The notes: generated by a model from the letters alone, not told the origin. A stretch of 64,000 nucleotides of DNA from Phocoena phocoena (GCF_963924675.1 NC_089238.1:57816299-57880298); one strand, 5' to 3'. Numbered from the stretch's first letter, positions 31,226 through 42,531 are shown. Translations and numbers: made by a program.

Positions 31226-33879
31226 CCCCTCCCTGCGGAGGAGACCGAACCCTCCCCCAGCTCCCCCGAGACGACTGCCCGTCCTGTGGTCAGGGCCCAT
31301 CTGCAGTGACCTTTCCAACATCCCTCCTTACTCAGGCCAGATCTGGCTTCCATGTGACATTTCTTTCCCTGGGGGATTCGCAGCCCGAGTCAAGGGACGG
31401 AGCCCAGAGACAGGAGCGGCTTTACTGGAAGAACTGGGGACTCAGACCCCGCCCCCGTGGCTCCTTGAGAACCAGGCAGGGCCGTCCCACGAGACCACCT
31501 TCAGAGCCTGGAAGACGTCATGGTAGCCAGAGGGACGGGCGGGAAGTGCAGTCACGTCCAGGGGCACCCTCCCGCTCCCATGGCCGCCCGGGACACAGCG
31601 GCCCTTGGCAGTGGGAAAATGTTTGCTCCCCGGGGGAACCAGCCTCGCCGGCCGTGCAGGAGGGATGATGAGGTGGAACCCTGTGGAGACGAAGAGCGGC
31701 CCAGCCTGCAGCCTCTGGAGCGGGGAGACCCAGTCGGCCCCGAGGGCTCCTTACCCTGGACTTGCTGCATTCCCAAGTTCAGGGGCCTGGCTGGTCCAGA
31801 GAGCGCAGGTGGCCACTACCTGCCCAGGCTTGGAAGGGTTGGGACCACGATGTGGGCAGGGCCAGACCCACGCCGACTTTGGGCCCCAGAGCCCTCCTTC
31901 GGGGAGGGGGCGAGGGTAAGAGCCCGTCTGGGGGCCACATGCCATCCTTCGACCAGCCTGCACAGAGGTCAATGAGGGAGAGTGGCTTCTGGAACCTTCT
32001 GTGCCCCTCTTTGACCCGGAGAGGATGTGTTCTCCGGTGAAACGGAGAGACAGGTTCTGTGAAGATCTGATCACCCGGGGTGTTGGTGTGACCTAGGCGT
32101 TTAAGTTTAATCACCGTTGAGTTCCCACTTGCAGAATTAAGTCACCCTGTGGCTGGAGAACAAAGATCTGGGTCTTGCCACACTCTGGGCCCCAAGAAGT
32201 AACGAGTGCAGCTTGGGGCCTGTGTGGCGTGGCCGGGCACACGAAGAAATTGGGGAGCAGTTTCTGGCAGGAGGGTGAAGGGTTCTGGGGCCCCAAGGGA
32301 GGCTGGTAGCCTGGCGCAGCCCCACGAGTGCAGAGGGTGCCTTTGGGGGTGAGGATGTGCTGCTCTCCTGGGCCTCGGGCCACCCCCTTCACCATCTTGG
32401 AGGCCATGGAAGGGTCACACGTTTAGGACGCACGAAAGGGTCCTGTCCAGAGGCAGGAGCGCCAGGGGGTGCTGCTTCCTCCCCGGAGTCCTTGTAACAT
32501 CACGGGGTGTCTGAGCTCTCCCGCTGGGCCTGGATGTCACCCCCACCCCCTCCCACTCTGCCTGGAATCCAGTTCCGCTTGCCTGGCCCCCATCCCCAGT
32601 CTGCCGAGATCCCATGCCCTCACCGTGGTTCTGGCTAACCCCATGGGCAGGGCTGGCTCAGCGATGTCAGAGGTCCCTGCCTCGCTGCCGACAGCCTGAC
32701 CCCACCGGCCGCTTCCCCAGGCAATTTCCCAAGAATTCGGGGACTACGAGAAGAGGCCTCCCCCAGCAGCCAGCATCCCACCACCTTCTTCCCCACCTTC
32801 TCCAAACAGGCTGCTCTCTCCGTGCACAGGGCTGGGCGAATGTGCCCTTGTCCCCCACCCGGAGGCATTTCTCTTCTCTCGCCCCCTCCTGCCCCAGAGG
32901 ACCCTGACCAGCTCTGCTCAGGCCACACGCGGGGGGGGCAGTTCATTCAGGTTGCTTTGAGACCTGTCCTTTCGTGTCCAGACCCTTTTCCGTCAGTGAC
33001 CGTGAAAGGCACACTCGTTGAGGGCCAAGGAACGATCAGGATGCCAGTGCCCTTTCATGTGTCCCACCTGCTCCCATGGAGATGGAAGTAGGACTTTTAA
33101 CACACTAGTCGATGCATCACAGTCTGTGCATCTTACGGAGCTGCCCCTGGGGTTTTGTTCAGCTGGTCTCCCTGGAGTAATAGGTTTTCTCCAGCAAAAA
33201 GCGAAGCTACATGGTGCTCAGGGACCCTGGGCACCCAACCCGCTGGGGGCCGCACCAGGACCTGGCCCGTGGCTGGTACTCCCTTGCCCCAAGCCCAGGG
33301 GTTGGAGTGGAAACCTCCCCAGGGGGACCCAAGGCCCCTGGTCCCAGCAGCCTGGGCTCGCTCGGCAGCTGCCGTGGATGAGCCCCCTGCCCTCGTTGAA
33401 GTTCAGGCGGCCTTCCCATCCTGGCACACCCCCGTCCCGCCACGCAAGGCCCCGCGAGGAGTGGAGTTTGCCGGCATCGAGTGAGGGCTGGCAGGGCTCT
33501 GGGCCCTGCTCCACCCGAGGCTGTGATGACTACCCTCAGGGCTGTTGTGGAAGCCTGTCCCTTCCCTCCGACCCCAAGATGGCACGTGCCTCCCCCCCGA
33601 CCCGGTGCTGGTCCTGGCCTGGCTGTCGCCCCAAGGTCCCGACTTCAATGTCCCTCCTGAGAGGTGGACCCAAACTACCCCCCCCATCCCCTCGCCTCCT
33701 CCCTGGCCCTGAGCACCCACCTGTGGCCTCGAGGAGGCTGTTGGCAAATGAATGAATGAATGAACGAACGAACTGGGCAAGGAGGTGTATGATCAACCCC
33801 ACCCCCCCCAACCCCGGGGAGGCACCTCCGGGAACCTCCCTACAGCCAGAACCTGGCACTGAATACAAGACAGAAAACC
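31226..33879. other. GC-rich intergenic DNA downstream of SLC7A5
   Basis: About 2.6 kb with no SINE. Long open frames on both strands (for example 33018-33755 plus) are low-complexity and mutually overlapping. An (AATG)n microsatellite lies at 33747-33773. Confidence 0.45.
33747..33773 (+). repeat. (AATG)n microsatellite
   Basis: About five AATG units, the last ones changed to AACG by CpG-creating substitutions. It lies just past the predicted SLC7A5 3' end. Confidence 0.85.
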
Positions 33880-34754
33880 ATCAGCAGTGCTTATAATTCT
33901 TTAGAAACAAACAACCCCCCCCACAAAACACAGAACTCCCCATCCCGAACCAGCCAAGCGTGTAACAGGTTAGCGGTTGGCAGAAGAGAGAGGCGTGAAG
34001 TCACACACGTCACTGCGTGACATCGTGGGGGGCGGCTGGCGTGGCTGGGGCCCGTGGGGCAGCGGGGCTGCACGCCACTCCCACGATAAGTCAACACGGT
34101 GCCAACAGCATCCCTTACGCTAGTGAGACGTGAGGACGAAACAAAGCAGAACGGCTGCACACTTGTTACGCCAAAATGTGGCTTAAAAAAAAAAAGTAAC
34201 CCACGAAGGTGAACGCTCAGGACACCTGTCAGTAGTGTGGTCAGGAGTGGTCTCTGCCCCAGAACACAGACACGCCTGCCTTCTAAGGGGCGGGCGGGGC
34301 GGGACCCCACAGCCTCAAGAATCACAGCCTGGGCCCACAACCTGCCTTCCCACATGCTGTGGAGAGCCACGCTTCAGAACTACCTCTGACCTTTCAGTGC
34401 GTAAAGGGACCCCGTCACTCCTGCAGGGGTGGCACCACCCCACTTCCCCAAGATGCACGTGGTGGGAAGGCCACTGCAGTCTGGACAGGGACACTTGGCT
34501 CCCTGCACTCTGCCAGGTCACATCCAGAGCCAGTGGTCTGACCACGATGCGTCCTAAGTGTCGCCCCAACACCCTGGAGGGAGAGAGGCCAAAATCTGCT
34601 CAGCGGTTGCTGGACCCCCGCGGAAAGGCAGTGGGCAGTGCACCCCAGGCAGCACCCTGCCCGCCCCCTGTGCGAGGGGCTGCGGTGGCTACGGCGGCCA
34701 GTCTCCTCCTGAAGGGGCACAGTCCCACCAGGCAGGTAGTACAGCAGCTGCGGG

Positions 34755-34815
34755 CCCCATTTACAGGTGAGAAAACTGAGGCCCCAATACAGAAAGTCTA
34801 AAACCAGGTCTCTGA
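34755..34815 (-). mobile_element. MIR fragment
   Basis: 'tttacaggtgagaaaactga' and 'aaccaggtctctgacctcc' follow the antisense MIR core. It lies inside the predicted 3' UTR in the same orientation as the gene. Confidence 0.5.
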
Positions 34816-36429
34816 CCTCCTGGATGACATTCTGCCTTCAGACGTTGGGCTGAGCCCCTAGATGCGTGGTTTACAGCCCCTGGACAACTGAGTTGGTGAG
34901 GAGACTTCCGTGGACGTCGGTCCTCCTCACACGTCAGGCGCTACAGGCGGGCAGGGGTCTCCTGACCAGCACGAAGAGGGAGGGGCGGACACGTGGCCAC
35001 CTCTGTTTCAGCCTCAATGCCCAGCCTGGCCCCCCACAACAAGCTGCTTGTCAGGTCTCTCTGGGCCCATCGGACCATGTGGGGCCCCGGAGCCCAGGTG
35101 GGTGGCAGTGGATGGACTGGCCACTCGGAGCTCACATGGCCCCTGGGAAATGGCTATAGCAGAGCAGTGAGGCTCAATGCCCAAGGGCTAGTCTCATCCT
35201 TCCCCTGGTGGGACGGTCAGGGGTCAGAGACCAAGGCAGAGCCGCCAGCGCCTAAGAGGGGCCTGGAGGGAGCCGATCTGACCTTTGGTGACGCTGCTCC
35301 CCAAGCTGACTCTGTGGACAGTGACAGCACAGGAAAACCAGCCGGTGGCCAGGCCAGAGGAGCTTCTGGGCCTCGGCTGCCTCCCCTGGGGAAAACGCTA
35401 TGGGAACCACGAACACAAAAGCCTGCGAGCACAGCCTCCCCGGAGGGGAGGGTGGGTGTACCATGCTGGTCTCAGCGGGAGCCAGACCCCCGGAGTCAGG
35501 TGGCCTCCAGAGCAGGTGCAGTCAGAGTGCCGAGGCCTGGACTCTAGCTCCCCGAGCCTGGGACAGGTGACGGGGGCGGGGACAGCAGTGCCTTGGCCAG
35601 GAGCTGAGAGCCAGCCCCAGACAGCTGGCAGGTCTGCCGTGCAGCCCTCGAGGCCCGGGAGAGCTACCTTCCGGGAACACGGAGGAGAAGCCCGTGAGGG
35701 GTCACCGCGCCTGCTTCCAGATTTCAAGTGTGAAGCTTTCAGAAGACTAGAGCCTGGCTCCAAAACCGACGCAGAACAGACCTGCAACAGCACTGCCCAC
35801 TTGCCCACCATAGGAGCTGCTGGAAGCTTCTGGCCTTTGCTCAGGCTGGTGTCCAGGGAGGGATTGTACAGTCAGGAGCCCGAAGGTGTCCTGAGTGACA
35901 GGGTCTAGCCCCCAAACTGGCCCCGATCTGCACGTCCCGGTGGGAGGTCCGGGGTCTCCCAGCTGCCCCTGACTTCCGCTCGGATCCCCCTGCCCGTGGC
36001 AGGCACCAGGGCACCACTGTCGATCAGCCCAAGGCCTTTCCTTCTACAAGCCTTTCATTCAGATGTTCCTTCTTTTCTGGGGTTGGGAAGGGAGCTAACG
36101 CAGGTCTTTAAGGCAACGAGACATGAGCACGTGGGTTAGTTTCACGAAAGTCACTACATCTACGGTAACAGAGAAACGGCAAAGCCCAAGCGCGTGTGTC
36201 CAGGCCACCGTCCAGAGGGTTCTCAGGGGGGGTTCTCAGAACCCCTCCGTTCTCGAGACGTGCCGGAATCTGGCGACAGGATCTGGTCCCTCTGAGACAC
36301 ATTGTGCTATGGGTGGCATTAGGGGAGAAAAGACGCGCCCCCGCCCCCGCCAACACACGTTTCTTTAAAAAATAATCATCTTGGTGGTGTCGACGCGACC
36401 TAAGATTAAGTTAAAACAAAAATAATAAA

Positions 36430-36560
36430 GGGACTTCCCTGGCGGTCCAGTGGTTAAGACTCGGTGCTCCCAATGGAGGGGGCACAGGTTCAATCCCTGC
36501 TCGGGGAACTAAGATCCCACGTGCCGCACGGCGCGGCCAAAAAAATAAAGTTAAAAAAAA
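36430..36560 (+). mobile_element. Short tRNA-Glu SINE in the SLC7A5 3' UTR
   Basis: Sense on the plus strand, so antisense to the gene: 'gggacttccctggcggtcca', B-box-like ggttcaatccctg, 'ctaagatcccacgtgccg', then an A-rich tail. It lies about 290 bases after the stop codon. Confidence 0.9.
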
Positions 36561-36851
36561 GTACAAATACACAAAGGTGAGAAGGGAGAAGGCCCGATTC
36601 TGCAGGAAGCCCCGCGGCCTCCTCGGTCCAACGTTCCCGCCTCCACGCTCGAGAGGTATCCACAGACATCCGTCTTCTGGGACTAAATTCGTACCAGGGT
36701 TCACAGTGGCCCGGCCGCCACCCCGGGGGAGGGACAGTGGGGGCCCCCAGCTGAGCTGCCTGGATGATGGAACCGGAGTCGCTTTCTAAGGGGTGGGTGG
36801 TTTAAAACAATCTCTGCGTTTTCTTTCCGGCAGCTTCTCAGATCCTGTCGC

Positions 36852-36907
36852 TTACGTCTCCTGGGGAACCACATGCATGAGCTTCTGGCAAAGGACCGTC
36901 GTGGAAA
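36852..36907 (-). CDS. SLC7A5: SLC7A5 exon 10, coding part (C-terminus)
   Basis: Encodes the last 17 residues (STTVLCQKLMHVVPQET) and a TAA stop, after completing the Phe490 codon split with exon 9 (T|TT). The acceptor is ctcttctcctggcag. The tail is cytoplasmic and almost identical to human LAT1 (His in place of Gln at position 501). It was too short to stand out as an open frame and was found by matching the expected end of the protein. Confidence 0.97.
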
Positions 36908-37977
36908 CTGCCAGGAGAAGAGCGGAGTTACTTGGGGATCCTCTGGTCCCGGGCCTGGGGGGTCAGGGCAGCAAGGGATGTGGACTCACCCCGCCCCGTC
37001 CTGAGGTTGTAGGAGAAGCCAGAAAGCCAGAAATTTATGTGGAACCTCCCAATTTGCGTGTGTGTGGGCGCGCGCGCGTGCGCACATCGGGCCTGCAGGC
37101 CTCCTAACGGTTACGTTACTCAGGGAGGTGTGGCCAAGGATCCCGGCAACAGGCGGGTGCCGGCTCCACCCCTCATCCCGGTTCAGACCCCAGGACCATC
37201 GAGAGACGTAACTAGATGGTGGCCCCCCTGCTGGAGGCCTGTGACACCACACCCGGGCCACCGCCTGGCAGACCTCCAGGACCGGCAGCCAGCACGCCCA
37301 CCGCGGACCTCAGAGGGGCTGGAACAGGCGGGTGTGCTGGCGCCCAGGAGAACCCTTCACCCACAGAGCCTTCACGAGCATCACTCGGGGCAGATTTCAG
37401 AACGGAGGGGCCCTGCTCTAGGCCCTGGGTGTGTTCTGACAGCTCTTCAACAGGGACCACAGTCCGGGCTGGAGGCAAAGCTCCAGCGACATGATGGACA
37501 GCGTCCTGGGCCCCGGGCAGGTGCCCATCAGAATTCTGGGACGGCTACCCCGGGGGATTTTGAAGCCCATGCAGGAGCCTGTCACACTAACAGCGGTCTC
37601 GGCACAGGGTCCTGAACCAGGCTTGTAAATGAGCCCTGTGGCCACAGTGCAGATCCTGCTTTCTCCTCCTCAGCCGGCCGGGTTTAAGCTGGCGGCAGAC
37701 GGGGATTTCGTTACTTGGCAAGGGCGGCCTGGATTTCTGGAATCCCTTGTCCTGAGACTAGCTGGGCGCAGCTGAGCGCCTTGCCCTGAAATACGTGGGC
37801 TAGGTCACCACCAGACACGCCCAGCACCGTCTGCTCGGCCAGGGCCTCACACGTCCCGACCCCGACCCCCCGCTGACCCAGGGCCGTGGGCACTGCCTGC
37901 CGCGTCACTCCTGGCCAGGCGGGCGGGGCAGACCCCAGGGCGGGTGGAGGAGGCCCGGCCTGGGGGGAGGTACTCAC
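36908..37977 (-). other. SLC7A5: SLC7A5 intron 9
   Basis: 1,070 bases. Contains an alternating GT/GC tract at 37056-37085 and no SINE. Chance frames only. Confidence 0.9.
37056..37085 (+). repeat. Alternating purine-pyrimidine (GT/GC) tract
   Basis: 'gcgtgtgtgt' then 'ggcgcgcgcgcgtgcgcac', about 150 bases upstream of exon 10 in gene direction. Such runs can adopt Z-DNA. Confidence 0.85.
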
Positions 37978-38155
37978 AGATGCCCTGCAGCAGCCACTTG
38001 GGCTTGTTTTTCCACCAGACGCCGAGGAAGTAGATAGGCAGGCCACTGAGGATGATGGTAAAGCCGATGCCACACTCCACGGGGGTCTTCCAAAAGGAGA
38101 CGGCGATCAGGAACAAGCAGGCCAGGATGAACAACGCTGGGAGAGCCAGGTGGAC
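37978..38155 (-). CDS. SLC7A5: SLC7A5 exon 9 (TM11-TM12)
   Basis: Encodes residues 431-489, from VHLALPALFI to KPKWLLQGI, plus the first base of codon 490. It covers two hydrophobic segments (about 432-450 and 457-478, by family knowledge TM11 and TM12), separated by the conserved FWKTPVECG turn, and ends in the WWKNKPKW cytoplasmic stretch. Acceptor cctccccag, donor T|GTGAGTAC. It differs from human at a handful of conservative positions (for example Asn432His, Val433-region unchanged, Val to Ile and Phe to Leu near 471-474). Length 178 bases, as phase requires. Confidence 0.98.
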
Positions 38156-39756
38156 CTGGGGAGGGGACGCAGCTGACACGGGGAGCGGGACCTCCCCGCG
38201 GGTCCTGCACCTGCGGTGTCCTGGCCAGCCCTGGGAGCACGGCACCCTCCCTGTGCCCCTGCCAGAGCCGGCCTCGCCCTTGGGCCCACCCAGCCCCTCC
38301 CATGGACCCCCCCCCGGACAGCCCTGCGCCCAGCTTCTCCTTCCGGATCCAAAAGGGCCCGACCTCCCGGGCTGCCGCACTCGCCCTGCGGCGTCTCCAG
38401 GGTTCACTAGGGCCTGAGGCTCCCCTGGGTCGTGCTGGTCTCTTGAGAACCTTGTTCTCCGTTTACCCACCTCAGCACCCAGCGCTGGGCAGTGACTACC
38501 CAAAGCCCAGCTGGTGCTGGCGGGTGAGCTGGACCAACCAGGCTTCCCAGGTGGGGGAAGGTGGGCCCCCCTGGTTCCCACATCGCAGGGCGGGACCCCG
38601 GCCCCGCCCCTCACCACTGTCCCGTGGCGTTGGGACAATGCCTCTGGGAAGGCCGTGGCCACCCACCAATAGGCAAGGGGCACCCACCTTCTCAGAGAGT
38701 CCTTGCGGATGGACTGGACCACAGGCTGCGTGGCCGCTTGGCAGACAGCCCCGCCCACACAGGGCCCAGAAGAGGAGCCACAGAGGCACCCACAGCACAG
38801 CCAGGGCCCCAGGGACACTTGTCCCCTGTCTGCACCCACCGTGCCTCCTGCCAGGCGGCCTGTCCACACCCGGAACCCGCCCTCTGTCTACACCTTGGCA
38901 AGAGACCCTGGGGTGAGCGAGGGTCCCATCAGGTCGGCCCTCATGCCTGCTCCACCCGCAGCTCCACAAGGACAGGCCTGCTCCCCACAAGCAGGGAGCA
39001 AGGCGGTCCAGGGCACTGAGGCCGCCGGGTCCCCTGGCGGAACCTGTCCAAGACAGGAAATCCGGTCCTGGCTGGCATTGCAGGACTGCTCGGTGGGCGA
39101 GGGGCCCGTGGACAGGCGCCAGCTGCTGGCCACACGCCACCAGGACCGGATGAAGGGCAGGAGCTGCCGGTCGGCAGCCGCCACGCCACGGGCTCTGCCC
39201 TCTCACTCCGGCATGCCTGTCGGGGGCATAGCTGACGTGCTCACCAGGCCTCCCCAGCAGGGGTGTGATGCCCTTTTTGGAGAAACAAGGTCGCCCTTGG
39301 GCAGCTGTGCCCAGTACTGAGTTTATGAGGACACAGAAAGCCGACCTCAGGCCGGGGGCACGGTGGGCAGCCTGGTGCCGAAAAGCCTCCGTTCACTCAG
39401 GGGCAAAGTCAGAGGACGCGGCCCTCCCCAGACAAGGTGGGGCCCGTCCCCTCCGCCCACGTGCGGTCTGCTCTCGGCCACCCCGGCCGCCCGGGGCCGC
39501 AAGCTGCTTTACTTCTGCTCCTCTCCTTTCGCTAGAAGATAAGCTCTAGGAGGATTAGGTGCTGGGGGTGGGGGGTGACTATCGTGTCCTTTGACGAACC
39601 CCAGCACCTAGAATCAAACAGTCATCAACAGAACTCAAGGCTTCTCACCAGGGCCCTTGGAGAAGGGTGCCCTGAGCCCCGGTGTGCAGAGGGGACGGAG
39701 GCCCACAGAGCGACGCTGGCTGCCCGGGCACACGTGGGGACCGTGCGGACCCTCAC
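38156..39756 (-). other. SLC7A5: SLC7A5 intron 8
   Basis: 1,601 bases, GC-rich. No SINE and no recognised repeat. The 340-codon minus-strand frame that includes exon 9 is simply the exon read into this intron. Confidence 0.9.
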
Positions 39757-39906
39757 CTTGATGGGCCGCTCCAGATCTGGCTTCTGGTAGCGGAGCCAGA
39801 TCATCCCGATGATGGCCAGGGCCACACAGAGCCAGTTGAAGAAGCTGAAGAAGTTGATGACGGAGAATATGTCTTTGGAGAAGGCGTACAGCAGGGTCAT
39901 GGCGCA
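39757..39906 (-). CDS. SLC7A5: SLC7A5 exon 8 (TM9-TM10)
   Basis: Exactly 50 codons in phase 0 (residues 381-430), from [10 protein letters not shown] to LERPIK. Contains the strongly conserved [15 protein letters not shown] block with Phe402 and Trp405, residues reported to line or shape the LAT1 substrate site, then [12 protein letters not shown]. Acceptor ccgtgcttgcag, donor AAG|GTGAGG. Compared with human, the cytoplasmic turn reads [11 protein letters not shown] rather than LRHRKPELERP. Confidence 0.98.
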
Positions 39907-40466
39907 CTGCAAGCACGGGGATGGGCCGTGAGCCGCTGCCGCCGGGACACGCCTGGCGGGCGGGCTGACCGCACGCACCCACTCCCGTCTTAAAGGAAGA
40001 TGTGGTCTGTGGGACACGCAGGCCCTCACGGCAAACGAAAGCGCTGATGGGGAAGGGGCCAAGGCGCCTGGATTTCAAGGAGGGGTCACAGGCCACGCGC
40101 TGCCCTGTGGGGGAGGTTTGGCTTCACACGCCTCCAGGTTGTTTCTGCTTCTTGTTTCTCTCTCTCTTTTTTTAAATAACCACCATGTATTAATTTTGGA
40201 ACGAGAAACAAAAAACCATCCGGCGCCCTGTGGAGTTCAGGGGAGCGTGTGGCGAAGAGCACGACGTGGAGACACACTTCGCGCTATAGCCCGTCTCACC
40301 TCCACCTCGGCCTCCGGCCCGCAGCCCGGTGACACTAGGCGGAGCCGGGACGGCGTGGCCGCTCCCCGGACTCCCTCTGCAGAGCCCACAACGATCCCCG
40401 AGGGACACGCCCACCCTCCACCTCGCCCCGCCAGTGACCCCCGCCCCATGGAGGGCGGGGACTCAC
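39907..40466 (-). other. SLC7A5: SLC7A5 intron 7
   Basis: 560 bases with no repeat. Contains a T-rich patch near 40160. Confidence 0.9.
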
Positions 40467-40563
40467 CGTGAACACGAGCGAGGGCACGGGCGTCAGCAGC
40501 TGCGGGTGGATCATGGAGAGGATGGAGGGCAGGTGGCCCTCCCTGGCGCCCACGAAGAACAGC
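40467..40563 (-). CDS. SLC7A5: SLC7A5 exon 7
   Basis: Completes Arg348 (AG|G) and encodes 349-380, [12 protein letters not shown] to VPSLVFT. By family knowledge this is the intracellular loop after TM8, with the conserved AREGHLP amphipathic turn, and the start of TM9. Acceptor cctctgtccgcag, donor ACG|GTGAGT. Ala354 replaces the human Ser in VGSREGH. Confidence 0.98.
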
Positions 40564-40974
40564 CTGCGGACAGAGGGGAAGGCGGTCGGCCTCGGCCGAG
40601 GGACCCAGGCAGGTGGGGAGCGGACGGGGCCTGTGCTGAGGACCGGGCTCCCTGCCGTGGGCCTTGGTGTCCCCCACGGAGCCAGCTGGCAAGGGGCCCT
40701 GTCACCTCCAGCCCCCCGCAGGGCTCACGTGAACCCACGAGAGAGCCTGGACGGACACCGCAGTTGTGTCACCTCTGGGCAGGAACGTGCGTTATTTCTG
40801 TGTCACTTGAATGTTTTGACAGTTATGTTATTACTCAAAGTAACAAAAAATAGAGCTCTCCGAGAGCACGCGAGAAAGCCACACGTGGCAGCTCCCCACG
40901 CGCAGCCCCGCCCGCTCCCCCGCTCTGCCGCCAGAGCCTGAGTGACCGAGGGCGGCGGCCCTGGTGGGGCTCAC
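40564..40974 (-). other. SLC7A5: SLC7A5 intron 6
   Basis: 411 bases. Has an AT-rich patch at 40790-40850; no repeat recognised. Confidence 0.9.
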
Positions 40975-41078
40975 CTGGAAGACGTGAAGAGGGACCCGTT
41001 GACGGAGCCAAAGCAGGACAGACCCACGAAGACGGGGATGATCCAGGACATGACGCCCAGGTGGTAGTTCCCAAAGTC
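40975..41078 (-). CDS. SLC7A5: SLC7A5 exon 6 (TM8)
   Basis: Encodes residues 314-347 ([10 protein letters not shown] to GSLFTSS) and two bases of Arg348. Contains the TM8 stretch [18 protein letters not shown], which lines the pore in APC-fold transporters. Acceptor gcgtccgtctag, donor CAG|GTGAGC. The encoded segment is identical to human as far as I recall. Confidence 0.98.
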
Positions 41079-41531
41079 CTAGACGGACGCTGAGCGTGAG
41101 CCCTGCCCCGTGACGCCCCGACTGCCCCACCTGGCCGTCCGCAGGCTCCTCACCGCCCCCCACCCCCGGGCTGGCCCACACACAATCCCCTCCCCGAGGG
41201 CTCAGTATCTATTCGGAACGTGGGACAGGCCTCTGAGGTGGGGCTGGAGGTCCGTAATGGACTCAGCCCCTCGGCTCTAAGAGCGACCATCACTGGAACC
41301 ACCACAGACGTGCCAACTTAAAACTGTCCAGGGTGGTCTGGGCACCAGCGCTGCTAAAGCTCCCTGTGGTCCCCACATACAGCCAGTGCCCTGCACCCGC
41401 TGGCAGGCTTGCTAAAGCACCAGCTCAACCCCTCTGAGTAGGAGCACACTTTGCAGACGAGGGGCCCGGCCTGCTTCTCATCGTGGGCTCGGAGGGCCGC
41501 GGCCGGCTCTTAGCGGCAGGTGGCATCTTAC
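41079..41531 (-). other. SLC7A5: SLC7A5 intron 5
   Basis: 453 bases; nothing recognised. Confidence 0.9.
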
Positions 41532-41655
41532 CACGGCCACAGCCTCCGACGTGAGCATCTGCTCAGGGGACAGCGTGGTGAAGTAGGCCAGGTTCGTCAG
41601 CACGTACACCAGGGTGACGATGGGGAGGGAGATGATGATGGCCAGGGGCAGGTTT
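41532..41655 (-). CDS. SLC7A5: SLC7A5 exon 5 (TM7)
   Basis: Completes Arg272 (AG|A) and encodes 273-313, [10 protein letters not shown] to SEAVAV. TM7 is the hydrophobic run [20 protein letters not shown]; the following extracellular turn carries [13 protein letters not shown], with Pro and Thr where human has Thr and Ser. Acceptor cggtccttgcag, donor GTG|GTAAGA. Confidence 0.98.
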
Positions 41656-42044
41656 CTGCAAGGACCGGGCGGGCGCATCACCAAAATGAAGCCCCCGACG
41701 GGGCCGGGCCCGTCCCTCGCTGCAGGGGAAGCGGCACGTGACCAGCAAGTAGCTGGAAGGTGGCGCTTGGGGCAGGGCAGCTGTGCAAACCTGGGCCAGC
41801 GACTCAGCCCTGCCGGCCTCCACACCCCATCTGTGAAATGGACTTCCTGCCCATTCTGAGGACGAACCTCCTTCTAGATCACACGGCCCCCATGATCCTG
41901 ACCCCAGGGGCCCTCCCGGAAGGCCATGCACTGCTTTTGTCGGGGGCTGGGCTGAGCCCAAGGATGGGCTCTTGGATAGAACCAGGCTTCTTCCTTCTCT
42001 CAGGTGAAAATGATAAAAACACGCGCCTCTGTTCGCATACATAC
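41656..42044 (-). other. SLC7A5: SLC7A5 intron 4
   Basis: 389 bases with a possible MIR remnant around 41790-41850 (plus orientation: 'gccagcgactcagccctg', 'ccatctgtgaaatggac'). Confidence 0.85.
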
Positions 42045-42089
42045 CTGTAGGGATTAATCATCTCCTCTGTGACAAAATTCAAGTAATTC
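42045..42089 (-). CDS. SLC7A5: SLC7A5 exon 4 (45-bp, end of TM6)
   Basis: The smallest exon: one base completes Trp257, then NYLNFVTEEMINPY (258-271) and two bases of Arg272. Asn258 and Tyr259 follow the unwound part of TM6 and are reported substrate-site neighbours. VTEEMINPYR is a signature of the light-chain amino-acid transporters. Acceptor ctcaattctag, donor CAG|GTATGT. Its local AT content is higher than that of the other exons. Confidence 0.98.
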
Positions 42090-42531
42090 CTAGAATTGAG
42101 AGAGCAGACTTTTATTACACGTTCCTCCCGCAGTCATCGGGAAGAAAGAACGCAGGTTCCACGGGGAGTCCGACCTGGCTGCCCTGGGCCGGTGGAGAGG
42201 GGACGCCCACACCCCCAGGGACGCTCACTCCCTCCTGGTGAGCAGCTGGGGCCATGGGGGCGCCTCCTGAGATGGCGATGGTCCTGCCCCTCCCCAGCGC
42301 CACCCCCCCTGGGAAGCAGCACCGTCCCTGAGGTGTCAGCAGAGGTTTATCTCGGGGCCCCATTCTCGGGGGCAGGACACGAGCCGAGAACAGCACTGCT
42401 ACGAGGGCCCCTCTGTGCTTCCTCGGGGCCCCACCCCGTAGAATTGCCCGTGGATGGCCGAGAGGTGTGGATTTCTGGACACTTTGGGGTCTGGCACATG
42501 TGCCCCAGGGCCCGGATGTTCTAGAACCTAC
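42090..42531 (-). other. SLC7A5: SLC7A5 intron 3
   Basis: 442 bases, GC-rich; no repeat recognised. Confidence 0.9.

Larger units (their letters stand above)
33880..36851 (-). other. SLC7A5: SLC7A5 3' UTR (extent inferred)
   Basis: Follows the TAA at 36854-36852. The human transcript has a 3' UTR of nearly 3 kb, which would place the cleavage site near 33.9 kb. On the minus strand I find no canonical AATAAA in this part; the AT-rich 'ctaaagaattataagcac' (about 33907-33890) is the best candidate end. The region holds one short SINE (36430-36560, antisense to the gene) and a MIR piece at 34755-34815. Confidence 0.55.

Noticed and set aside
1..33879. Exons of KLHDC4, the expected downstream neighbour
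   Set aside because: No lysine-rich N-terminus or kelch-repeat exon was recognised on the minus strand; the gene probably starts beyond the window.
37847..38869. 340-codon minus-strand frame as a separate gene
   Set aside because: It is exon 9 of SLC7A5 extended into introns 8 and 9; only 37978-38155 is coding.
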